Origin: BP-133 sp040756995
GTDB taxonomy: Bacteria; Actinomycetota; Acidimicrobiia; IMCC26256; BP-133
DNA: 40,004 nucleotides
Assembly: GCA_040756995.1 (NCBI GenBank)
Contig: JBFLYK010000057.1
Span: forward strand, 1-40,004
Direction of reading: 5' to 3'
Part shown: positions 1-5,303 of the stretch, piece after piece
Numbering within the stretch: the first letter of the stretch is position 1
Layout of the letters: each line of letters begins with the position of its first letter
The notes under the pieces: generated by a model
The model's input: the letters and a program-made list of their open reading frames with translations, nothing else
The model's database searches: none
What the model was told of the DNA's origin: nothing
Translations under genes and position numbers: made by a program

Positions 1-460
1 TCGCCCGCAGGCGCCGGTCGCGGGCTTGGTCCTTGAGCGTCCGAAGGCTCTGACCCTTGGCCACCTCCAGCAGCCCAATGGTCGAGCCGGGCACGGCCGC
101 TTCGGTCTTGACCAGTTCCCGGGCCTGGGCAAACGACAACTCCCCGGCGTCGAGGGCTGCTTTGGCCTCCGGCTGCGCCTCCAAGGCGGCCGCGGTTTCC
201 AGCGCCGCTTTGGCCGAACCAGCCGTCGACCCCGTCGCCCGGGCGACCCAGTCCGACACATCGGCGAAGCCACGCTCCCGATGCGCCCCGCATGCACCGG
301 CCCGGGCGGCGGCCCGCACCCGAGCCGCCGCGCTCACCTTCTCCAACGCCGCCAGCTCCTCCACCAGCACGGCGCAATCCTCCCCCGAACACCCGTCGGG
401 CTGAAAGGCGACCAGTGCGGCGCGCAGCGCCCGCACCGATGAAACCACAGACTCAGCCAC
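1..460 (-). CDS. DUF222 / 13E12-type HNH endonuclease, N-terminal part (runs off the window)
   Basis: The reverse strand reads openly from a GTG at 460 to the window edge, about 153 residues. It gives the alanine- and glutamate-rich helical N-terminus typical of DUF222 proteins (13E12 repeat family), with segments such as CGAHRERGFADVSDWVA, ELSFAQARELVKTEA and QSLRTLKDQARDRR. In this family the N-terminal domain is followed by a C-terminal HNH nuclease domain, which lies outside the window, so the nuclease activity is inferred from family architecture. The start is supported by GAGGAGGT seven bases upstream. These genes are multi-copy and mobile-like in actinobacteria, and their cellular role is not settled. 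A strong promoter with a LexA-like box sits about 95 bases upstream, suggesting DNA-damage control. Confidence 0.85.
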   Translation of the reverse strand, partial: MAESVVSSVRALRAALVAFQPDGCSGEDCAVLVEELAALEKVSAAARVRAAARAGACGAHRERGFADVSDWVARATGSTAGSAKAALETAAALEAQPEAKAALDAGELSFAQARELVKTEAAVPGSTIGLLEVAKGQSLRTLKDQARDRRLRA

Positions 461-554
461 GCACCACACCTCCTCAACCAGCTCCGCGTACCCCAGCACG
501 CATCTTTTCGAAGGGGAGGAGGGCCGTTCCGCCCGGCACCTCGAGGCTGCACCA

Positions 555-583
555 ATCATACCCCGAACAGGCGTGCGTGTCAA
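555..583 (-). promoter_or_regulatory. Near-consensus sigma70-type promoter with a LexA/SOS-like box in the spacer
   Basis: On the minus strand TTGACA (583-578) is followed after exactly 17 bases by TATGAT (560-555). This is far closer to consensus than anything else in this GC-rich window. The spacer holds CGAACAGGCGTGCG (564-577 on the plus strand), matching the actinobacterial LexA box CGAAC-N4-GTTCG at 9 of 10 defined bases. A repressor bound there would block the promoter. It would drive the DUF222/HNH gene with a leader of roughly 90 bases. The promoter call comes directly from the sequence; LexA control is inference supported by known SOS control of 13E12 genes in mycobacteria. Confidence 0.7.
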
Positions 584-645
584 GGAAGAACCCTTATCCC
601 ACAACGATTTCCGGGCAAACCGGCCGCCCCCGGGCCAGCCGCCAC

Positions 646-870
646 AAGCCGGTGTCAAGGGCGCCGAAGGCGGCGAAGCGAACCCTTGACACCGGCGGCC
701 GCAACCCGGCCCACCACGCCAACAATGGACCAAGGCCCGGCCCCGGCCGGGCCTTACAAGCCAAACCCAAACAACACAACGAGCGAGACCCGAGCGCTGA
801 ACTCAACCCTCACCAGCCGGCAAACAGCCGAAGCCCAACCAACCGCCCCACGCCGAAACCCGCCGCCACC
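646..870. repeat. 225-bp tandem repeat, copy A, with nested hairpins
   Basis: This unit opens with a perfect 14-bp inverted repeat: GCCGGTGTCAAGGG at 648-661 against its complement at 683-696. The 21-base loop contains a second small stem (CGCC-GAA-GGCG). About 35 bases later comes an 11-bp perfect GC-rich hairpin (732-742 with 745-755), then a conserved AACACAACGAGCGAGAC block and a CCAGCCGGCAA block. No credible protein is encoded on either strand. The same order of elements recurs exactly 225 bases downstream. The neighbouring DUF222/HNH gene suggests a link to that mobile-like family, but this is inference. Confidence 0.8.
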
Positions 871-1095
871 AAGCCGGTGTCAAGGACGCCGAAGACGGCG
901 AAGCGAACCCTTCACACCGGCGCCCGTGACCCGCCGACACCAGCCAACAATGGAGAAGAACCCCGGCCCCGGCCGGGGCCTTACAAGGGGACGGTCAACA
1001 GCACAACGAGCGAGACGCGAAGCGCTCACATCAATCCTCACGAGCCGGCAACACGAAGGCACGCGACCGCAGCGCGCCGGTGCTAACCGCCGCAC
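871..1095. repeat. 225-bp tandem repeat, copy B (diverged)
   Basis: This is the second copy of the unit at 646-870. The first inverted repeat (873-885 with 908-921) carries two mismatches, the GC-rich hairpin (961-968 with 971-978) is shortened to 8 bp, and the CACAACGAGCGAGAC and GAGCCGGCAAC blocks are retained. Similarity fades after about 1060. A third, badly decayed version of the inverted repeat may be present near 1105-1155 (GGCGCTGAAGGCCG, then ATCACACCGGCGC). A truncated one may overlap the HNH promoter at 571-596 (GTGTCAAGG, then GAACCCTT). The rest of the gap, about 1160-1462, shows no gene or clear structure. Confidence 0.75.
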
Positions 1096-1462
1096 CCAGC
1101 CGATCTCAAAGGCGCTGAAGGCCGTGGCTACGCCATCACACCGGCGCACGCGAGCGGATCCCAATGCGAATGGCGGTCTCGTCTGACGCCGCCGTTGATG
1201 CTCTGACTTGGTCCACCTCCGCCATGGCGACTGCAGGGCCGCTCTCGGGGCAGGGGCTCGCTCGGTAGCGCGAGGAACCGTCGGGCGCTCCGCCTCGCGG
1301 CACGCAGCAGTCCCGACGTCCACGAAGCGGCAGCGACGTTCGCGTGGTCCGCCGGCGCAGACACCGGCCGTGGCACCCGATGCTACGGTCTACCTTCATT
1401 GCTGCGGACTTGCCTCGGCACAAGATGTGGCCTACCGCAGAACCCCTACACACCGAGATCCC

Positions 1463-1894
1463 ATGACCGACCGTACGAAGAAGAACGACTCCGGGCCGAA
1501 GCTGCTCTCGGGCGGCAACCCGCAGATCCCCAAGGGCGAGGGCAACGGCCCGGTGCAGGACTACATCGCCGCCATGCCCGGCTGGAAGCGGAGCGTTGGC
1601 GAACACCTCGACGAGCTCATCGAGCGAACGGTCCCCGACGTGCACAAGGCCGTGAAATGGAACCAGCCGTTCTACGGCCACGCCGGTGACGGGTGGTTCC
1701 TGGCCTTCCGTTGCTACACGAAGTACGTCCAACTGCAGTTCTTCCGGGGGACGTCTCTGGATCCGGTGCCCCCCAAGGCCTCCAAGCACGACGAAGTGCG
1801 CTACCTCGACATCTACGAGGACGACGATCTCGACGAGGACCGGCTCGTGTCCTGGATCGAACAGGCGAGCGGCCTGCCGGGCGTGAAGATGTGA
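1463..1894 (+). CDS. DUF1801 domain-containing protein
   Basis: This 143-residue cytoplasmic protein resembles the DUF1801 (YdhG-like) family. Visible hallmarks are VQDYIAAMPGWKRSVGEHLDELIER, VHKAVKWNQPFYG and WFLAFRCYTKYVQLQFF, followed by the usual acidic tail region (YLDIYEDDDLDEDRLVSWI). The family has a compact alpha/beta fold and no established biochemical role. An ATG at 1463 is chosen because the family usually starts shortly before the VQDYI block; the open frame extends further upstream, but that part has no protein-like composition. The gene stands alone, with repeats to the left and a truncated-gene scar to the right. Confidence 0.85.
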   Translation: MTDRTKKNDSGPKLLSGGNPQIPKGEGNGPVQDYIAAMPGWKRSVGEHLDELIERTVPDVHKAVKWNQPFYGHAGDGWFLAFRCYTKYVQLQFFRGTSLDPVPPKASKHDEVRYLDIYEDDDLDEDRLVSWIEQASGLPGVKM

Positions 1895-2178
1895 TGGCGC
1901 GCGCCGCCCCGCCGAGAGGTCAGTTCACCCCGCGCAGGATCTCGGGGATCTTCCAGCGCTGACGGCGATCGAACCCGGCCCGATGGCAGCGAGGGCCGTG
2001 CGGGCCGGGAACTCGCCGGCCCGGAAGCACGCGGCGGTGGTGTGGCTGGGCGGTTCCTCCAGCCCCCGGGACGACGGCGCCACTTTGGTGCCGCATGAGC
2101 GGAACCCTACGCCCGGGCCGTTTCGGCGGCCACGGACTCGGGAAGTCACGGGAGACCGGACATCCGAGGAGGCGACGC
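1895..2178. other. Intergenic stretch without a supported gene
   Basis: Nothing convincing is encoded here. The minus strand ends a frame at 1920 with a plausible C-terminus (FDRRQRWKIPEILRGVN), but upstream of about 1980 the same frame turns into proline- and arginine-rich sequence unlike protein. It may be the remnant of a gene tail. GGAGG at 2167-2172 is the ribosome binding site of the following fragment. Confidence 0.4.
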
Positions 2179-2313
2179 ATGAAGCTCAGCCACGTTCCGC
2201 TCCGGGGCGTCACCGGCGCCTACATCCTCAACTCCGGCCTCACGAAGCTCCAGGCCGGACAGGAGACCGCCGAAGGGGTGCACGGCTTCGCCACCACGGC
2301 CTATCCGGAGTTC
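2179..2313 (+). pseudogene. DoxX-like membrane protein, 5' fragment only
   Basis: The ATG at 2179 has a good ribosome binding site (GAGGAGG). The first 45 residues (MKLSHVPLRGVTGAYILNSG, then LTKLQAGQETAEGVHGFATTAYPEF) match the N-terminus of a widespread actinobacterial DoxX-like membrane protein normally about 170-200 residues long. After PEF the sequence switches abruptly to the antisense of the neighbouring dehydrogenase and becomes arginine-rich until a stop at 2352. All membrane segments after the first are missing, so the gene cannot be functional. The junction is placed at about 2313 by where family-like sequence ends; I cannot fix it to the base. Confidence 0.7.
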
Positions 2314-2593
2314 CGACGGTGCGGGAGGCGGCGCCGATGCCGGCGGCGTTGACCAGGGCCCGCAGCGGCGCCATGTCGGCGGCGGCGTTGACCGCCACCT
2401 GGACGGCCTCGGGGTCGGCGACGTCGGCCTTGACGTACAGGCCGCTCAACTCGGAGGCGAGCGCCTCGCCGAGCTCGTCGTTGAGATCGATCAGCACACA
2501 GCGGGCGCCCCGCTTGGTGAGCGCCCGGGCGGAGGCGGCCCCGATCCCCGAGGCGCCTCCGGTGACGATGGCGGAAGTGCCGGCAAGCTCCAT
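2313..2593 (-). pseudogene. Short-chain dehydrogenase/reductase, 5' fragment only
   Basis: This frame starts at an ATG (2593) with GGAAG upstream and encodes about 93 residues of a classical SDR. It shows the NAD(P)-binding glycine motif TGGASGIG, the acidic residue ending beta-2 (LIDLND), a VKADVAD motif and the VNAAGIG motif. The typical 3-hydroxyacyl-CoA or HSD10-like enzyme of about 255 residues should continue to the catalytic Ser-Tyr-x3-Lys, but after SRTVG the frame enters the antisense of the DoxX-like fragment and ends as junk at 2240. The catalytic half is absent. It lies 15 bases behind the MarR gene and was probably the third gene of the thiolase operon. Confidence 0.75.
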
Positions 2594-2608
2594 GATCTTC
2601 CTTTCAGT

Positions 2609-3076
2609 TCAGATCTGGTCGGTGAGGATGGCGGCCAGGTTGTCCTGAAGCCGCCGGAGGGTGTCGGACAGCTGGCGGCGTTCCGTCCGCCCGATGCCGG
2701 TCCACAGCTGCTCGCGCAGGGCGAGATCGATGGCGCTGATCTCGTCCACGACCGGGGCGGCGGCGGCGGTGCTGGCCACCAGCCACACCCGGCGGTCGCC
2801 GGGGTGGGGGCTGCGCTCCACCAGCTCCTTGCGTTCCAGGGCATCGATCAGGGCACCGGTGGCGGCCCGTCCGAGACCGAGACCCTCGGCCAGCTGCGTC
2901 TGCGTCATCGGCCCGTGCTGGTGGACGTGGGCCAGCAGGTACGCCTCGGAGATCTTCAGCCCGAGTCCGGCCAGACGGCTGTCGTAGGCCCGGCGCACGC
3001 CGCGCGACGCCGCCATGAGGAGGGACTCCATGGTGTGGCGCGGCGGCGCGCCGAGGTCGGGCTCGGCCGAGGCCAT
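2609..3076 (-). CDS. MarR-family transcriptional regulator
   Basis: This 155-residue winged-helix regulator has the MarR core: GLKISEAYLLAHVHQHG, then the recognition-helix region TQTQLAEGLGLGRAATGALIDALERKELVER, then the wing with the DRRV motif (HPGDRRVWLV) around residues 95-105. A C-terminal helix provides dimerisation. An ATG at 3076 is preferred, 17 bases after the thiolase stop codon. An internal ATG (MESLLMAASRG) is an alternative start that would remove 15 residues. Members of this family usually repress neighbouring operons until a phenolic or acyl-CoA-like ligand binds. Two overlapping palindromes upstream of the thiolase gene are its likely operator. Confidence 0.85.
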   Translation of the reverse strand: MASAEPDLGAPPRHTMESLLMAASRGVRRAYDSRLAGLGLKISEAYLLAHVHQHGPMTQTQLAEGLGLGRAATGALIDALERKELVERSPHPGDRRVWLVASTAAAAPVVDEISAIDLALREQLWTGIGRTERRQLSDTLRRLQDNLAAILTDQI

Positions 3077-3093
3077 GTTCGATCGGAGCTCCG

Positions 3094-4269
3094 TCAGCCG
3101 CGCCGCAGCAGCGTGCCGGTGCCGAGCCCGCCGCCGCAGCACATCGTGATGATGGCGTGCTCGCCGTCGCTCCGCTCGAGCTCGTGGACGGCCTTGGTCA
3201 CCAGGATGGCGCCCGTCCCCCCGAGGGGGTGGCCGATGGCGATGGCCCCGCCGTTGGGGTTCACCCGGGCCCGGTCGGGCTTCAGCTCCCGCTCCCAGGC
3301 CAGCACGACCGACGCGAACGCCTCGTTGATCTCGAAGACGTTGACTTCGTCGATCGTGAGCTTGTTGTCGCCCAGAAGCTTCTGGGTGGCGGGGATGGGG
3401 CCGGTCAGCATCAGCGCCGGGTCGGAACCCACGAGGCACACGTCAACGACCGCGGCCTTCGGCGTGAGGCCCAGGGCGTCGGCCTTCGCCCGGGTCATCA
3501 TGAGGACGGCGCCGGCGCCGTCAGCGATCTGCGACGACGTGCCGGCGGTGTGGACGCCGTCGGGCCGGCCGGTCGGCTTGAGGGCGGCGAGCCCCTCGAG
3601 CGTCGTCTCCCGGATCCCTTCGTCGCGCTCCACGCGGTGCGTGGTGCCGGTGGGCTTGCCGTCCTCGCCGACGTCGGGGGCGTCGATGGGCAGGATCTGG
3701 GTGCCGTAGCGGTCCTCGGCCCAGGCCTGGGCGGCCCGGTCCTGCGACAGCTTGCCGAACTCGTCGCACTCGGCCCGGGTGATGCCCCACTGCTCGGCGA
3801 TGCGCTCGGAGCCTTCGAACTGGGTGGTGAACTCGTGGTGGGCCCAGTAGTTCTTGTTGATGGGCTTGCCGAAGGTCTGATCCTTGGTGGTCGCCCCCAT
3901 CGGGACCCGGCTCATGACCTCCACGCCGCAGGCCACGGCGGCGTCGACCACCCCGCCGGCGATCAGCGCGTAGGCCAGGTTGGTGGCCTGCTGGGAGGAG
4001 CCGCACTGCGAGTCGACGGTGGTGGCCGCCACCTCGATCGGCAGGCCGGCGGCCAGCCAGGCGTTGCGGGTGACGTTCATGGACTGCATGCCGATCTGAC
4101 CGACGCAGCCGCCGACGACCTGGCCCACCTCCAGCGGGTCGATGCCCGTCCGGATGAACAGATCCCGCTGGACGGCGCCCAGCAGGTCGATCGCATGCAT
4201 CGTGGACAACCCACCGTTGCGGCGCCCGATCGGCGTCCGCACGGCTTCGACGATCACCACATCCCGCAC
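3094..4269 (-). CDS. Thiolase (acetyl-CoA C-acyltransferase)
   Basis: This 391-residue enzyme has the normal length for a thiolase. The nucleophile C89 lies in TVDSQCGSS, the catalytic H347 in AIGHPLGGTGA and the second catalytic cysteine C377 in TMCCGGGLGTG; the NEAFA motif is also present. It should cleave 3-ketoacyl-CoA or condense acetyl-CoA in fatty acid or steroid-type beta-oxidation. The usual NEAFA-type degradative thiolase pattern makes catabolism more likely than synthesis. GTG at 4267-4269 is the start, with GGGAG six bases upstream. It heads an operon with the MarR gene and the broken dehydrogenase gene, so the next-to-last beta-oxidation step may have been lost here by deletion. 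Confidence 0.93.
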   Translation of the reverse strand: MRDVVIVEAVRTPIGRRNGGLSTMHAIDLLGAVQRDLFIRTGIDPLEVGQVVGGCVGQIGMQSMNVTRNAWLAAGLPIEVAATTVDSQCGSSQQATNLAYALIAGGVVDAAVACGVEVMSRVPMGATTKDQTFGKPINKNYWAHHEFTTQFEGSERIAEQWGITRAECDEFGKLSQDRAAQAWAEDRYGTQILPIDAPDVGEDGKPTGTTHRVERDEGIRETTLEGLAALKPTGRPDGVHTAGTSSQIADGAGAVLMMTRAKADALGLTPKAAVVDVCLVGSDPALMLTGPIPATQKLLGDNKLTIDEVNVFEINEAFASVVLAWERELKPDRARVNPNGGAIAIGHPLGGTGAILVTKAVHELERSDGEHAIITMCCGGGLGTGTLLRRG

Positions 4270-4310
4270 GTGAGCTCCCTTCGCGTCTGATCCGGCGAGG
4301 AAGCCACGCT

Positions 4311-4334
4311 GCCATATTGTATGGCGGAATACAA
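4311..4334 (-). promoter_or_regulatory. Two overlapping palindromes: likely MarR operator and promoter of the thiolase operon
   Basis: GCCATATTGTATGGC (4311-4325) is a 6+3+6 inverted repeat. It overlaps TTGTAT-N6-ATACAA (4317-4334), an 18-bp inverted repeat of the size bound by MarR dimers. Both sit in a short AT-rich island 40-65 bases upstream of the thiolase start, and TACAAT within it could serve as a -10 element. The MarR gene lies in the same operon, so autoregulation is the simple reading. That this regulator binds here is inference. Confidence 0.6.
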
Positions 4335-4336
4335 AT

Positions 4337-4792
4337 TTAGTGGGGGTGGCTGGTGATCGTGTAATCCCGGAGGAGCTTGTTCATCTCGAGGAGGTGCATC
4401 TCCTCGGCGCCGATCTGGGTCCGGGCGTACTCCTCGAGATAGACGGACTGGTCGACCACCGTCTCCAGCAGCTTGCGGTAGAGGCGCAGCGCCATCCGCT
4501 CGTGGGCGATCGACTCCCGCAGGATCTCGTCGATGTCGTGGTCGTGGCTCTCCTCGATCGGGGCGATGCCCTGCTCGGGATGGCCGCCCAGGCCGGTCAG
4601 GATCTCGCCCGCTTGCTGGGCGTGGAGGAGCGACTCACTGGCCTGGGCCTTCATGAACGTGACCAGCGGCAGCCGGTTCGGACCGGTGATCACCAGCGAG
4701 TAGTGGGTGTAGCGCACGACACCCGACAGCTCCGCCTTGAGGATCTCGTTGAGAACCGCGACCGTGCGGGGAACGTCGATGAGATCGTCCAC
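4337..4792 (-). CDS. Bacterioferritin-like ferritin-fold protein
   Basis: This 151-residue four-helix-bundle protein starts with VAVLNEILKAELSGVVRYTHYSLVI, where the glutamate of helix A is a ferroxidase ligand. It continues with the second-helix ESLLHAQQAGEIL (E-x3-HAQ, close to the canonical ExxHA), then HERMALRLYRKLLE and QIGAEEMHLLEMNKLL with the fourth-helix E-x2-H ligand pair. These carboxylate and histidine ligands define a di-iron site for Fe(II) oxidation and storage. No methionine that clearly corresponds to the haem-binding Met52 can be assigned by eye. GTG at 4792 is the start; the AAGGG upstream is slightly far, so an in-frame CTG one codon earlier is possible. It diverges from a [2Fe-2S] gene across an iron-box-like palindrome. 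Confidence 0.85.
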   Translation of the reverse strand: MDDLIDVPRTVAVLNEILKAELSGVVRYTHYSLVITGPNRLPLVTFMKAQASESLLHAQQAGEILTGLGGHPEQGIAPIEESHDHDIDEILRESIAHERMALRLYRKLLETVVDQSVYLEEYARTQIGAEEMHLLEMNKLLRDYTITSHPH

Positions 4793-4831
4793 CAGCTGGG
4801 AATTCCCTTCTCTTCTTTCGGGAGGCGAAGT

Positions 4832-4847
4832 CTTAGGCTAGCCTAAG
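4832..4847. promoter_or_regulatory. DtxR/IdeR-like iron box between divergent bfr-like and [2Fe-2S] genes
   Basis: CTTAGGCTAGCCTAAG is a perfect 16-bp palindrome. Its TTAGGCTAGCCTAA core matches 13 of 14 bases of the overlapping half of the DtxR/IdeR consensus (TTAGGCTAACCTAA). The outer five bases of the full 19-bp consensus are not conserved, so it could also be bound by a related metalloregulator such as MntR. It lies 40 bases from the ferritin start and 31 from the ferredoxin start, where it could control both. Confidence 0.7.
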
Positions 4848-4877
4848 GCCTTCTCTCGGGGGCCAAGAGGTGCATCA

Positions 4878-5168
4878 GTGGCGACAATTTATGTCTGCCG
4901 GAAGTGCAAGCATTCAAAGGGTTTGCAGAAGGCCCTCGAGCGGGGCACGGACGCCACCGTCAAACTCGTCGGATGCCAGGACGTCTGTACCCAGCCGGTG
5001 GCCGGCACCCGGGTCGACGGCGGTATCCAGTGGTTCGGCGGCCTTGACCGGCCGAAGCGCCAGCGGGCGTTGATCGATCTCGTCAACGACGGCGGCGAGG
5101 GGCCGGTGCCGAAGGCGCTGGCGAAAGCCCACTCCCGCAAGAGGGCCGGCAAGGCGCCACGCTCCTAG
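4878..5168 (+). CDS. Small (2Fe-2S) ferredoxin-domain protein
   Basis: This 96-residue soluble protein has the cysteine pattern of thioredoxin-fold [2Fe-2S] ferredoxin-like proteins (DUF1636-like): C7-x2-C10 in YVCRKCKHSKG and C33-x3-C37 in VGCQDVC, followed by a VDGGIQWFGGL strand. The C-terminal 20 residues are lysine- and arginine-rich. GTG at 4878 is the start, with AGAGG seven bases upstream. It diverges from the bacterioferritin-like gene with an iron-box palindrome between them, so a role in electron delivery to stored ferric iron, as bacterioferritin-associated ferredoxin does, is a reasonable but unproven idea. The fold is unrelated to Bfd. A different electron-transfer role is equally possible. 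Confidence 0.75.
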   Translation: MATIYVCRKCKHSKGLQKALERGTDATVKLVGCQDVCTQPVAGTRVDGGIQWFGGLDRPKRQRALIDLVNDGGEGPVPKALAKAHSRKRAGKAPRS

Positions 5169-5208
5169 GAGCAACGCTTCTTCAAGCGAACCTCAAAGGA
5201 CTATCGCT

Positions 5209-5238
5209 TCGGGGCGTTTCGGCAGGAAGCGGCCCCGA
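5209..5238 (+). terminator. Possible terminator hairpin after the [2Fe-2S] gene
   Basis: TCGGGGC (5209-5215) pairs perfectly with GCCCCGA (5232-5238), with a 16-base loop. A smaller stem, CGCTT-CTTC-AAGCG, lies at 5175-5188. No T-run follows. This 135-base gap shows nothing else apart from the GGGGAGG ribosome binding site of the next gene. Confidence 0.35.
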
Positions 5239-5303
5239 CCGTGTCAAACCTCACGCCCTAACGTCACCACTGTGGGCTGCTGATCCTGCTGGGGAGGATC
5301 TGG

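Noticed and set aside
646..1095. CRISPR array
   Set aside because: Only two long diverged units at 225-base spacing with no short direct repeats and no cas genes.
1920..2213. Minus-strand frame ending in FDRRQRWKIPEILRGVN
   Set aside because: Only the last 17-19 residues look like protein and the rest does not; perhaps a remnant, not enough to call a gene.
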